Of a stretch of DNA of 64,000 nt, positions 9,151 to 18,539 are shown one piece after another. This stretch comes from an uncultured Woeseiaceae bacterium. GTDB taxonomy: Bacteria > Pseudomonadota > Gammaproteobacteria > Steroidobacterales > Woeseiaceae. Within the stretch, counting starts at the first letter, position 1. Each line of letters begins with the position of its first letter. The position numbers and the translations under genes were made by a program. The notes beneath the pieces are model-generated. The model was not told the origin of the DNA and did no database searches. It saw only the letters and a list, made by a program, of their open reading frames with translations. The stretch covers positions 1 through 64,000 of the forward strand of contig CAJJBK010000009.1 in the NCBI GenBank assembly GCA_905182415.1, given 5' to 3'.

Positions 9151-10206
9151 TTAAACCCATGGTGATGCAATCGACATTAACCCTGTTGTTTCAGGTAAAT
9201 TCCATAATCTATTCATCCATTGAATAGAGCCACCTGCCGAACCTTTTATTAAATTATCAATCGCGCAATTCACAACAATTTGACCATCATTTACTGTCGA
9301 GCTTATATGGCAATAATTGCTGGTTATCACATTTTTTAATTGCGGTGGATTTTCTGTGTAAATTACAAATTCTGAGTCAGAGTAATAATTTTTATATATA
9401 GAACTGATTTCTTTAGTTGATAAATTAATATTCAATTTGGCTTGGACAGTGGCATATATACCACGCGAAAATGGTCCCGAATGAGGTATAAAATTAATTT
9501 TCGGTTTCCTTGTAGAAAATCTTTCTAATAAACTTTCTACTTCAGGTGCATGTTGGTGAGATAGTGGTTTGTATGCAAAAAAATTACTATGTCGCTCGGG
9601 ATGATGTGTTGTTTTTTTTAGTGATTTTCCAGATCCAGTGCTTCCAGTTATCGCACTAATGTAGAATTCATCATCAGTAATTCCCTCTAATATAATGGGA
9701 ACTAATGCCAATAATATGGCTGAAGCAAAACACCCAGGATGCGCAACAAAATAAGAATTGCTATTATCTATATGCTCAGGCACTCCACATATGAACTGTT
9801 TCAACAATTCTGGTTGAGGATGTTCAATACCATATGTTTGAAAAAATTTACCTGGATCAGAAAATCGAAAATCAGCTGAGGCATCCACAACTCTTGCGTT
9901 GATATTATCTAAGGATAACTCATCAATCGTTTTTGCTAACAAATCTGCTGATATACCGTGCGGGGCTGCATTAAAAATAGCTATTGTGTCATCAATATCA
10001 ATATCTTTATTCCAATTTTTATAACTTCTAAAAACTTCATTATGATAAGAGGCAGTTAAATGAGGAAAAACATTGTTAATTTCTTCTCCCGCGTATGTGT
10101 CTGATATTGCGGCTACAATATCAAAATTTGGATGCGTTTTTACTAAACGTAATAATTCTCCACCCACATAACCCGATGCTCCTAAGATAACAGTATTAAT
10201 TTTCAT
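9151..10206 (-). CDS. argC: N-acyl-gamma-glutamyl-phosphate reductase
   Basis: NADPH-dependent reduction of N-acylglutamyl phosphate to the semialdehyde. It has an N-terminal Rossmann motif, GASGYVGGELLR (9-20), and the catalytic Cys in the conserved HPGCFASA segment. The 351-residue length is normal for this family. The start overlaps the end of the upstream P-loop gene by 11 bases, which supports translational coupling. Confidence 0.95.
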   Translation of the reverse strand: MKINTVILGASGYVGGELLRLVKTHPNFDIVAAISDTYAGEEINNVFPHLTASYHNEVFRSYKNWNKDIDIDDTIAIFNAAPHGISADLLAKTIDELSLDNINARVVDASADFRFSDPGKFFQTYGIEHPQPELLKQFICGVPEHIDNSNSYFVAHPGCFASAILLALVPIILEGITDDEFYISAITGSTGSGKSLKKTTHHPERHSNFFAYKPLSHQHAPEVESLLERFSTRKPKINFIPHSGPFSRGIYATVQAKLNINLSTKEISSIYKNYYSDSEFVIYTENPPQLKNVITSNYCHISSTVNDGQIVVNCAIDNLIKGSAGGSIQWMNRLWNLPETTGLMSIASPWV

Positions 10207-11269
10207 TTAGCGTCTCAACACAATTAGAAGAAATTAATTTCGCCAACAAATTACCCAATGCAAATCCATTGGTCAGTGCATTAATTGCCGGTACATTAAG
10301 CATATTCTTTACTAAATCTAAGCCGACAGAATTATCTGTTGCTGGTCCTGTAACAACAGTAGGTTCAATCTTGTATTCCTCTCTTAGGATTTTTACACCC
10401 CCCCAGGCAGCAACTGGATCATTAGCGCACAAAATAATGCCACTAAGTGACTTTTTTATTTCCTGATCCAAAAGAATAGCTTGAACCCCATAAGAACCTA
10501 ATAAACCATCACCTAATTCAACCACAATCACATCGGGATGATTTAACGCAAGCTGATTTAATAATAATTTTGTTAATGCTGGTCCATTATCTGGTGTGGT
10601 TGCCACCACACCAAAATCAGAAAAAATCATCGTTGCATCTGCTCCAGCATCTTCCATTGAAAGAATATCCCTTCTTAACGAAACACCAGTCGCTTTACAG
10701 GCAGATACTTTAATATTTAATTGACTAAATCTACTAATTAAGGAACATGCGGCTACTGTTTTCCCTGAATCCATGCATGTTCCAGCAATTGCAATAATGG
10801 GAATGTCAGAAATATCTAAAACAACAGCTTCATCATAAGAGTGCTCACCTACTTTTGCAGGGACACCGATTCTCTGACCAAGAAATGGAAAATCTAAAAC
10901 TGCACCTAAAACCTCACAATTAAATGGTGGACCCACATCCGGATTATAAGAATCACAAATTCCTATGACTCCGCCAATATTGAGAACTTGTATGGTGGAG
11001 CCAGCCTTAAGATTTTTTGGAAGGTATCCAGAATAACCTAATAAAGCATTACGATGACCTAAAGCACCGATAACAACATCACCTTCTTTCAGTGTTGACA
11101 TTCTGCCACTGGTTAACTCTAATTGGTTATAACGAGATTTATTATTCAAAATTCTTACTGCTAGCAAAACTCCCTCTTCACAGGGAATATCAAGCGATAT
11201 CCGAATTTCATTACCAAGATTATTGTGCTGTGCTACTGACGCAATTTTGTCTGCAAAAATAATCCTCAT
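10196..11269 (-). CDS. P-loop NTPase-like protein of unknown function in the arginine operon
   Basis: I do not recognise a characterised homologue. Residues 1 to about 150 look beta-rich. Residues about 155-340 look like a P-loop domain with Walker A GTCMDSGKT near 163, a dethiobiotin-synthetase/Mrp-like layout, then KATG, DAGADATMIFSDFG and a VVELGDG strand. The C-terminal half faintly recalls DUF1611/COG3367 proteins, which include the D-glutamate N-acetyltransferase DgcN; this is a weak similarity judged by eye. It overlaps argG by 4 bases and argC by 11, so it is embedded in the operon. No argA- or argE-like gene is present, so it might supply a missing acylation step or a regulatory role. 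Confidence 0.75.
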   Translation of the reverse strand: MRIIFADKIASVAQHNNLGNEIRISLDIPCEEGVLLAVRILNNKSRYNQLELTSGRMSTLKEGDVVIGALGHRNALLGYSGYLPKNLKAGSTIQVLNIGGVIGICDSYNPDVGPPFNCEVLGAVLDFPFLGQRIGVPAKVGEHSYDEAVVLDISDIPIIAIAGTCMDSGKTVAACSLISRFSQLNIKVSACKATGVSLRRDILSMEDAGADATMIFSDFGVVATTPDNGPALTKLLLNQLALNHPDVIVVELGDGLLGSYGVQAILLDQEIKKSLSGIILCANDPVAAWGGVKILREEYKIEPTVVTGPATDNSVGLDLVKNMLNVPAINALTNGFALGNLLAKLISSNCVETLNEN

Positions 11270-12489
11270 AATTCTTTTTCTGATGTTCTTGTGGCAACAG
11301 ATTGCAGTGAACCCGATAAAGAAAGAATTTTAGAAAATCCACTCGCATCCATAGCCGTCCATTCACCAACTCTCTCACCATACAAACCTGTCGATGCTTT
11401 CATCAATGAATACGGGGAAGTAATTCCGGTTATGAATAAATTTCCAGGTTTTAAGCTAAATTTAACTTCTCCAGTAACTCTCTTTTGTGAAGATTCAAAA
11501 AATGCTTCAATATCACGAGATGCCAGATCAAGTTGCTTGCCTTCATGCACAAAATCACCATACATAGGTGCAAGTAACTCTTTTGTTTTTATTTGCAGAG
11601 CGGTTAAGACCAATTTTTCTAATTCACGATGGGTTTTTATGAGTGTTACTGCGGCAGGTGCCTCAAATGCAACGCGACCCTTGGTACCTAATATAGTATC
11701 TCCCAAGTGAATGCCTCGACCAATAGCATAGGATTTACATAACTCTTCTAATTTCTCAATTAGTAAAACAGGGTTGCATTTTTCATTATTCAATGAAATA
11801 GGCACACCTTGCTCAAAACCGATTACATGATTGCTTTCTGGTAAATTTCTGTTAAACGCATTAGCAGATAATGGCCATGCATCTTCAGGAATTGAATCAA
11901 TAGAAGCTAGAGTTTCTTTACCTCCAATGGTAACTCCCCATAAACCACGGTTTATAGAATAAATACTATTGTTATTTGAGATAGAAAGGTTATTCTTTTT
12001 TAAAAATTTTAATTGCTCTTCTCTGGCCCAATTATTGTCTCTAATAGGAGCTAAAATAGTTAATTTTGGATTTAAGGTTCTTAATGCTATATCAAATCGA
12101 ACTTGATCATTACCCGCCGCTGTACATCCATGTGCCACCGTATTCAAATCATTATTTTTTGCAAATAAAGCTAATTTTTCAGCTTGTAATCCTCTCTCTG
12201 CTCCTACACATAATGGATACAAATGTCCTTTTCTTATGTTGCCAGCAATGAGATATTTAATGACTTTATTAAAAAATTCTTCTTTTGCATCAATAATGTG
12301 ATGTTCTATCGCACCGAGTTTAAAAGCACGGTCACGCAAAATACCGGCATTTTTTTTATCAATACCACCGGTATCAACAGTGACTGTAATCACCTCTCTT
12401 TTTAATTCTTGTTTAAACCAAGGAATGCAAAAACTGGTATCCAGTCCACCAGAATAAGCAAGCACAATTGGTGGTTTATTAACACTCAT
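11266..12489 (-). CDS. argG: Argininosuccinate synthase
   Basis: It joins citrulline and aspartate using ATP to give argininosuccinate. The PP-loop motif AYSGGLDTS (11-19) and a central substrate-binding region are present. The protein is 407 residues, in the 400-residue class rather than the 447-residue E. coli type. Its start AYSGGLDTSFCIPW resembles the versions found with N-acylornithine transcarbamylases in Xanthomonas and Bacteroidetes. It follows argR by 17 bases. Confidence 0.95.
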   Translation of the reverse strand: MSVNKPPIVLAYSGGLDTSFCIPWFKQELKREVITVTVDTGGIDKKNAGILRDRAFKLGAIEHHIIDAKEEFFNKVIKYLIAGNIRKGHLYPLCVGAERGLQAEKLALFAKNNDLNTVAHGCTAAGNDQVRFDIALRTLNPKLTILAPIRDNNWAREEQLKFLKKNNLSISNNNSIYSINRGLWGVTIGGKETLASIDSIPEDAWPLSANAFNRNLPESNHVIGFEQGVPISLNNEKCNPVLLIEKLEELCKSYAIGRGIHLGDTILGTKGRVAFEAPAAVTLIKTHRELEKLVLTALQIKTKELLAPMYGDFVHEGKQLDLASRDIEAFFESSQKRVTGEVKFSLKPGNLFITGITSPYSLMKASTGLYGERVGEWTAMDASGFSKILSLSGSLQSVATRTSEKEL

Positions 12490-12506
12490 AAGAAATTGAA
12501 TGCTAA

Positions 12507-12950
12507 TTAAGATCGTTTAATTAAAAAATTAATACTATCGATCAAGTTTCGTTGATTAGTTTTATTAGAAGTAGCAGTAAAAACCGTATCATCGCCACCA
12601 ATATTGCCCATAATTCCAGGCCAATCTGATTCATCTAAAAATAAAGCGACTTGTTGTGCGGCACCAATTTTTGTTTTAATTATCAATAAATTAGGGCCAG
12701 CTATATTCACAGCAACAATCAAATCGGTAATATTATGAATATCACTTGAATCTTTTTGTTCTTCTTTTCCTAAGGTATAACCTTCAACAGTTTTAAAGGC
12801 ACCTATATCTTTTAAATCACGACTGATCGATGATTGTGTCGCGATATAACCCTTTTTTTTTAACTCTTCAACTAAGCATTTTTGTGTTGTAGCAAATCCA
12901 TCATGCAATAGTTTACGGATAGCTTGCTGTCGATTTTCATGTAAATTCAT
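12507..12950 (-). CDS. argR: Arginine repressor
   Basis: ArgR is a hexameric, arginine-responsive DNA-binding regulator. The real protein is 147 residues, starting at the ATG at 12950 (MNLHENRQQAIRKLL). The frame is open a further 36 codons upstream, but these code for Tyr/Ile-rich low-complexity sequence in AT-rich DNA. The winged helix includes the SSISRDL recognition helix, and the C-terminal arginine-binding core has GNIGGDDTV. It is the first gene of the arginine operon, which suggests autoregulation together with the biosynthetic genes. Confidence 0.93.
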   Translation of the reverse strand: MNLHENRQQAIRKLLHDGFATTQKCLVEELKKKGYIATQSSISRDLKDIGAFKTVEGYTLGKEEQKDSSDIHNITDLIVAVNIAGPNLLIIKTKIGAAQQVALFLDESDWPGIMGNIGGDDTVFTATSNKTNQRNLIDSINFLIKRS

Positions 12951-12962
12951 TATATTGTATAC

Positions 12963-13020
12963 ATCTATCTGAATAATTATGTGCATATAATATATAATAA
13001 TGAATAATATGTAAATATAA
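12963..13020 (-). promoter_or_regulatory. Possible ArgR operator region upstream of argR
   Basis: Very AT-rich sequence with two TGAATAAT elements, at 12970 and 13001, 31 bases apart and so about three helical turns. TGAAT is the half-site of the ARG box (TGAATwwwwATTCA). Neither copy has a good second half, so this is only a candidate. The remaining gap up to 13122 is AT-rich with nothing else recognisable. Confidence 0.3.
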
Positions 13021-13122
13021 TAGTAAGAAATATTATATATAAAAAATAGATAACTCAATTAAAAAAGTTAATTTAATTAATAAGTATATGTTTTATATTG
13101 ATTTAATTTTTTTAGATAAGAA

Positions 13123-15321
13123 TTATTTATATTTTTTTATTTTTTTATTTTTTTCTAATATTCTATATTTATGCAATACTTCTTCTGTATAGCCGTTAGC
13201 ACGATTACAACCTTGAAAAACCAACTCACAAGCAGCCTCAAAAGCATAACTATTTTGATTATTCGTCACTAACTTTCTATAGGACTCTATGGCTAAATTT
13301 TGCCCATCAACATATTCTGCCATCTTATAAAAAGTGCTAAGCACCTGTTCTTTTGTACAAATGTTATGAAGCAGCCAATTGGCTATATGCTGACTTGAAA
13401 TTCTGAGAGTTGCTCTATCCTCCATAAGGTAAATATTATTAATATCTAATACTTTTGAGCAACCTATACCTTGATTAACCCAATGCACAACATACCCAAG
13501 GATGCCTTGAATATTATTATCCAATTCATCCTGAATATTGTTGGAGGTCATATTTCTTTGCAAAGCAACTGGAGGTTTGAGCAAATCTTGCATATAAAAA
13601 TTATATTCTTTTTTCAATTTACGCTGATGCGTTTTCACACAAATATAATGATAATGCATTGCATGTAACGTTGCTGCAGTCGGTGATGGTACCCAAGCAC
13701 AATTTGCTCCTGATCTAGGATGCTCTATCTTGATTTCCATCATTTCCTTTAACTCATCAGGTTTTGCCCACATCCCCTTACCTATTTGAGCTTTGCCTAT
13801 AAAACCACAAGCTATACCGATAGCTACATTTTGCTTTTCATATGCATCCAACCAATTTTCTTGTTTAATTTTTTCTTTTTGAAGCACTGGTCCAAGTTGC
13901 ATACTGGTATGAATCTCATCACCAGTACGATCTAAAAAACCAGTATTAATGAAAACCACTCGATTTTTTATTACTTGTATACATTGCATTAAATTACAGG
14001 ATGTTCTCCTTTCTTCATCCATTAGTCCGACTTTAATTGTATTTTTAGGTAATTCGAACAATTCTTCCAATTTGATGAGCAGCAGATTAAATAATTTTAC
14101 TTCGTATGAGCCATGTGTTTTAGGCTTAACGATATAGATATTTTGATGTTTACTATTAAGAAAATTATTTGTTTTTTTATTACCAGCTATGGCACAAGCT
14201 GTTGTAATAAAGGCATCAACAAAACCCTCATAAACAGGATTCTTATTATGATCTAGAATCATATCCGTTTTCATGTGTTGACCAACATTTCTGACCAACA
14301 TGAGTGCCCTGCCAGAAAGAGACAATAATTTGCCATTTTTTGCTGTAAATATTTTGTCTTTATTTAAGGAGCGTTTAAATTTTTTACCTGACTTCTCCAC
14401 CTCACACGTCAATGAGCCAACCATTAACCCTAACCAGTTTCGATAAACCTGAACTTTATCTTCTGAATCAACAGCAGCAACAGAGTCTTCGCAGTCCATA
14501 ATGGTAGTAATCGCAGATTCAAGAAAGATATCATAAATATTCCCTGGTGCTTTTTTACCAACATGATGGTTAGAATCGATTTTTAATTCGATATGAAGGT
14601 TATTATTTTTAAATAATAAGGTTTGGGTATTTTGTTTTTGTGACCATCCTATAAATTGACTGGAATTTTTTAAATGTACGTTGGTTCCATCCGTTAAAAT
14701 GAAATTAAGTATGCCCTCATCCTGTGAATGATCGATAAAATATGTATCGATATCGGCATATTTAGCATTTTTTATGGGAATAGCTTTATCTAAGAAATTT
14801 AACGCATAATCAATTACTGCCTCTCCTCGCTGAAGGTTATAGTTATCCTTTGTTTGTGTTAAATTTTTATTTGGTATTACATTTGATCCATACAACGCAT
14901 CAAATAAACTACCCCAACGAGCATTACTGGCATTTAAAGCAAATCGCGCATTACTCACAGGTACTACCAATTGTGGTCCGGCAATTAATGATATTTCTGG
15001 ATCTATATGATCGGTCTCTATCTCAAATGGAGTAATTACGGGCTCTAGATAGCCAATATCTCTAAGAAAATCTATATACTCAGAGAGGTCAAATTCATTA
15101 TTTGCATTATCTATACACCAAAGGTCTAATTTTTCTTCAAACTTCACTCTATCATCTAAAAGAGCTTCATTTTCTGAAGTAAAAATGGAAATGATATATG
15201 CAAGTTTTAACCAAAACTCATCATAGGTAAATGCAAGGTGAGGGAGTAATTCATTTTCAACAAAATCAGCAAATTGCGAATTAACGTTAAGTTTATGACG
15301 TGAGACATAATCGGTATTCAT
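13123..15321 (-). CDS. glcB: Malate synthase G
   Basis: It condenses glyoxylate and acetyl-CoA to malate in the glyoxylate shunt. The 732-residue length fits the G isoform (E. coli GlcB 723), not the roughly 530-residue A isoform. Recognisable segments include the DCEDSVAAVD region, GLMDEERRTS with catalytic acidic and arginine residues, and GIGCSKV near the C-terminus. Its ATG overlaps the TAA of the 46-codon ORF by one base (TAATG), so translation is coupled to it and probably to aceA upstream. Confidence 0.96.
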   Translation of the reverse strand: MNTDYVSRHKLNVNSQFADFVENELLPHLAFTYDEFWLKLAYIISIFTSENEALLDDRVKFEEKLDLWCIDNANNEFDLSEYIDFLRDIGYLEPVITPFEIETDHIDPEISLIAGPQLVVPVSNARFALNASNARWGSLFDALYGSNVIPNKNLTQTKDNYNLQRGEAVIDYALNFLDKAIPIKNAKYADIDTYFIDHSQDEGILNFILTDGTNVHLKNSSQFIGWSQKQNTQTLLFKNNNLHIELKIDSNHHVGKKAPGNIYDIFLESAITTIMDCEDSVAAVDSEDKVQVYRNWLGLMVGSLTCEVEKSGKKFKRSLNKDKIFTAKNGKLLSLSGRALMLVRNVGQHMKTDMILDHNKNPVYEGFVDAFITTACAIAGNKKTNNFLNSKHQNIYIVKPKTHGSYEVKLFNLLLIKLEELFELPKNTIKVGLMDEERRTSCNLMQCIQVIKNRVVFINTGFLDRTGDEIHTSMQLGPVLQKEKIKQENWLDAYEKQNVAIGIACGFIGKAQIGKGMWAKPDELKEMMEIKIEHPRSGANCAWVPSPTAATLHAMHYHYICVKTHQRKLKKEYNFYMQDLLKPPVALQRNMTSNNIQDELDNNIQGILGYVVHWVNQGIGCSKVLDINNIYLMEDRATLRISSQHIANWLLHNICTKEQVLSTFYKMAEYVDGQNLAIESYRKLVTNNQNSYAFEAACELVFQGCNRANGYTEEVLHKYRILEKNKKIKKYK

Positions 15322-15461
15322 TATTCTGCCCCGATTGGCGTCTCTTCATCTTGACCATCAGCATTTAAATCGACTAATTCCCTTTGAAAAGCCTTGAAAT
15401 CAGACGGAATAATTTCCATGTCTTCGTCAATATCTATCTCTTCGCAATGATTTAATCTCAT
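15321..15461 (-). CDS. Small acidic protein between aceA and glcB
   Basis: A 46-residue ORF (MRLNHCEEIDIDEDMEI...) fills the gap between aceA and glcB. It starts 10 bases after the aceA stop and its TAA overlaps the glcB ATG as TAATG. It is rich in Asp and Glu and has no transmembrane segment. The tight fit at both ends argues for a translated gene or leader ORF coupling aceA to glcB. I do not recognise a family. The frame is open upstream into aceA, but only this part has a gene-like setting. Confidence 0.6.
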   Translation of the reverse strand: MRLNHCEEIDIDEDMEIIPSDFKAFQRELVDLNADGQDEETPIGAE

Positions 15462-15471
15462 TTTCAGGTAC

Positions 15472-16752
15472 CTATTTTGTAAATTGCTCTTCTTCAGTAC
15501 TTCCATCCATTGCCGAAGTAGATGACTGACCCGACATAATTGTATTCTGAACTGCATCAAAATACCCGGCACCAACAAAGGACTGATGTTTTGCAGCACG
15601 AAATCCATGCTTCTCATCTTCAAACTCCTGTTCTTGCAGTTTTGAATATGCATACATTCCGTTTTCTTTGTAAGCACGACTCAACTTAAACATACTAGAA
15701 TTAAGTGCATGCCAACCTGCAAGTGTAATAAATTGGAATTTGTAACCCATTTCTCCGAGTTTTTCTCGAAAATGCTTCATTGTTTTGTCATCTAAATTCG
15801 ATTTCCAATTAAATGAAGGTGAGCAGTTATAAGCAAGCAATTGATTGGGGTACTTAGCATGAATTGCATCCGCAAATCGTTTTGCTTGCTCTAAATCCGG
15901 TTTTGATGTTTCACACCACAATAAATCCACATAAGGGGCATATGATAGACCTCTGGCTATCGCTTGATCAAGACCTGCATTGGTTCTATAAAAACCCTCT
16001 GAAGTCCTTTCGCCCGTTATAAATACGTGATCTTCATTGTCAATATCTGAGGTAATGAGATTTGCAGCATCAGCATCGGTTCTAGCTATGAGAACAGTTG
16101 GAACATTCATTACATCAGCCGCCAATCTAGCGGCGGCGAGTTTTGCAACTGCTTCCTTGGTTGGAACCAGAACTTTACCACCCATATGCCCACATTTTTT
16201 TGCTGATGATAATTGATCTTCAAAATGAACGCCAGAAGCTCCAGCTCTGATCATATTTTTCATTAACTCAAACGCATTTAGATTGCCACCAAAACCTGCC
16301 TCTGCATCTGCAATAATTGGTGCAAACCAATCAATACTATAATTATCAGCTAAGGAATGAATTTCATCAGTTCGTGCAAATGCTTTATTAATCCTTTCAA
16401 CCATTTTCGGCACAGAATCGACAGAATAAAGGCTTTGATCAGGATACATTTCACCTCCACTATTACCATCGCCAGCAACTTGCCATCCTGAGCAATAAAT
16501 AGCCCGCAGTCCTGCTTGAATCTCTTGGATAGCTTGATTCCCAGTTAATGCACCTAGTGCGCATAGAGGTTCCTCTTGATTTACTAGGTTCCATAACTTT
16601 TCTGCACCTATCTTGGCAAGAGTAGACTCTATAATCACAGTACCTCGAAGATTAACTACATCTGTTGCAGAATAATCTCTTGTCACTCCCCGCCATCTTG
16701 GGTTGGTTTGCCATTCATTTTCTAACTCTGCAATTTGTTCTTTTTTATTCAT
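15472..16752 (-). CDS. aceA: Isocitrate lyase
   Basis: It cleaves isocitrate to glyoxylate and succinate, allowing growth on acetate, fatty acids and other C2 sources. The 426-residue protein has the family signature KKCGHMGGK with the catalytic Cys, plus [12 protein letters not shown] and the [10 protein letters not shown]-type metal-binding segment (here ADAEAGFGG). First gene of the aceA-ORF46-glcB unit, divergent from the RamB/ScfR-like regulator. Confidence 0.97.
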   Translation of the reverse strand: MNKKEQIAELENEWQTNPRWRGVTRDYSATDVVNLRGTVIIESTLAKIGAEKLWNLVNQEEPLCALGALTGNQAIQEIQAGLRAIYCSGWQVAGDGNSGGEMYPDQSLYSVDSVPKMVERINKAFARTDEIHSLADNYSIDWFAPIIADAEAGFGGNLNAFELMKNMIRAGASGVHFEDQLSSAKKCGHMGGKVLVPTKEAVAKLAAARLAADVMNVPTVLIARTDADAANLITSDIDNEDHVFITGERTSEGFYRTNAGLDQAIARGLSYAPYVDLLWCETSKPDLEQAKRFADAIHAKYPNQLLAYNCSPSFNWKSNLDDKTMKHFREKLGEMGYKFQFITLAGWHALNSSMFKLSRAYKENGMYAYSKLQEQEFEDEKHGFRAAKHQSFVGAGYFDAVQNTIMSGQSSTSAMDGSTEEEQFTK

Positions 16753-16908
16753 AGAAACCTCTTAAAAGAATAATGACCTTAAGTGCTTTAACACTCATAA
16801 CAACTTGATCAAATTATATTTATATATTTATTGCCAATCTGTTTTATTAGAAACATAATGCGATACTAATCAAAAATAATATAAATATTCACAATAAAAA
16901 ATTCACAG

Positions 16909-16921
16909 TGTAAATTTTACA
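16909..16921. promoter_or_regulatory. 13-bp palindrome upstream of the RamB-like regulator
   Basis: TGTAAA-T-TTTACA is a perfect palindrome around one base, 21 bases before the regulator ATG in the aceA/regulator divergent region. It is a candidate operator for the regulator itself. It does not match the published corynebacterial RamB site, and AT-rich DNA produces such palindromes by chance. Confidence 0.35.
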
Positions 16922-16942
16922 AATTTATAAGGATACCTCTAG

Positions 16943-18490
16943 ATGTTCAAAGGCATTTTAAGAAAATCTCATTTTTTAGGTACAAAAATAAAATCATTGA
17001 GAAAAAGGAATAATCTTACACTTGAAGATTTATCAATAAGATGTATCCAGATTGATGCCTCATCTGCACCATCCGTTTCTTATTTATCCATGATTGAGAA
17101 TGGCAAAAGAATACCTTCAGAAAAGCTTGTGAATTCAGTTGCACAAATTTTCCAAAAAGATAATAAATGGTTCTACGATGAATCCTTAGAAGACGATGCA
17201 ATTGACCCAACTCCCATAAGTAATGCTGTAAAAGGCATGCCACTTGAGCCTGGATTCTTATTTTCAGATAATCTACTGCAATCTGCGATCCCTGAATTAC
17301 TCGCACAAACTGGAACAACTGGAAGACAGTTTGCACACCTTTTAATTCGCGCGCATCAAGAGTCCAATCAAAACCGGTTTCCTGATATAGAAAGAGCCGC
17401 TGAGGCCATTGGTCATAAGCAATTCCCTTTGTCATTAGATAATATTCTGACAATCACAGAAGAATTGAAAATGGAAATTCGTTGGTTCAATAAAACCCCA
17501 TTTAAAGATAAAGGTGATACAGAAAAACCACTCAATACATTAGTAAGATCATTTTTTGATGCGCCAAATATTGTCTATTTAAATCAAGATTTAAAAAAAA
17601 TACCCGCACGTTTAAAATTTGACCTAGCAAATCACATTGGACATATGGTCCTTCATGGTGGTGATGGCGCTAGAGCTCCGCAAGTTTCAGGCGGAAGAAC
17701 ATCGGGAAGAAGGCACGATGCAGATTCTCCTAATATGGATGCTAAAGATGTATTATTCGCTTGGCGTGATTTTGAGTGCAGTTATTTTGCTTCAGCGCTG
17801 TTATGTCCAAAAACGCCATTTAGGCAGTTCTTGGCTAAGCATGCTTATTCTATAGATATCGGCGATAAAATAGACCTTACTACAACCTTGATAATGCGCC
17901 GTATGTCATCCGTATCTCCATACCCACATTGGCATTATTTTGATGCATACCCTCCTGGAAATTTAAGAGCAGTCTATAGGGGTAATGGTATCCCTATGCC
18001 TTGGGGGAATATGACCATGCTGTCTGACCCTTGTCAGCATTGGGCTGTTTTCAGAATGCTAGATACAAAAGATCCGCAGCCATCTGCCCAGATTTCAATT
18101 CTAATAACCGATCAAGAAAAGAAGTTATATTGCTGTCAATCAATTCGCAGCAAAGACGCAGCCGGAAATCCACATGTTTTATGTACGGGGATTGATTTGG
18201 TTCCTGCACTTATTGCGCAGGGAATAGATCCCGTCAACACAATCAATCTTATTGAGGAGCAATGCAATAAAAATAATGGTGCAGGTGAGATTCCTGATAA
18301 TATAAAACTACAATTAGTGAGCATTAGTAAAATCCTCAATATTGGTTGGATTGCCGAAGGAACTAAAAGAGAAGCCACTATAATTTGTTCGCGAAGTTCA
18401 AGTTGTCCAAGGAAAAAGCATTGCCTTGGAAAGGCTAAGCCTAAACTTACATCTCAACTAGATAGGATTAGAGAGTCACTGGTTATGTAA
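16943..18490 (+). CDS. RamB/ScfR-type transcriptional regulator of the glyoxylate shunt
   Basis: The 515-residue protein has an XRE-type helix-turn-helix (about 12-70, with SYLSMIENGKRIPS) and a central ImmA/IrrE (M78, DUF955)-like domain. Its C-terminal DUF2083-like region ends in a Cys cluster, CSRSSSCPRKKHC. This is the architecture of RamB and of short-chain fatty acyl-CoA regulators that control aceA and related genes. The position where active M78 proteases have HExxH reads N230-H231-I-G-H234, so the catalytic Glu is missing and a sensor role is more likely than proteolysis. Divergent from aceA, its probable target. Confidence 0.88.
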   Translation: MFKGILRKSHFLGTKIKSLRKRNNLTLEDLSIRCIQIDASSAPSVSYLSMIENGKRIPSEKLVNSVAQIFQKDNKWFYDESLEDDAIDPTPISNAVKGMPLEPGFLFSDNLLQSAIPELLAQTGTTGRQFAHLLIRAHQESNQNRFPDIERAAEAIGHKQFPLSLDNILTITEELKMEIRWFNKTPFKDKGDTEKPLNTLVRSFFDAPNIVYLNQDLKKIPARLKFDLANHIGHMVLHGGDGARAPQVSGGRTSGRRHDADSPNMDAKDVLFAWRDFECSYFASALLCPKTPFRQFLAKHAYSIDIGDKIDLTTTLIMRRMSSVSPYPHWHYFDAYPPGNLRAVYRGNGIPMPWGNMTMLSDPCQHWAVFRMLDTKDPQPSAQISILITDQEKKLYCCQSIRSKDAAGNPHVLCTGIDLVPALIAQGIDPVNTINLIEEQCNKNNGAGEIPDNIKLQLVSISKILNIGWIAEGTKREATIICSRSSSCPRKKHCLGKAKPKLTSQLDRIRESLVM

Positions 18491-18539
18491 TTTTAAATTT
18501 ATGGATGAACTCATCATTTTTTCAAGACCGATAAAACTT

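Noticed and set aside
11291-11710. 139-codon ORF on the plus strand opposite argG
   Set aside because: It lies wholly inside argG in antisense, encodes no recognisable motif and has no ribosome site. It reflects codon bias on the opposite strand.
12951-13058. 36-residue N-terminal extension of ArgR
   Set aside because: It encodes Tyr/Ile-rich low-complexity sequence from AT-rich DNA and precedes the normal ArgR start.
15462-15677. Upstream part of the frame that ends as the 46-codon ORF
   Set aside because: It runs inside aceA in another frame; only the last 46 codons lie outside aceA and have a gene-like setting.
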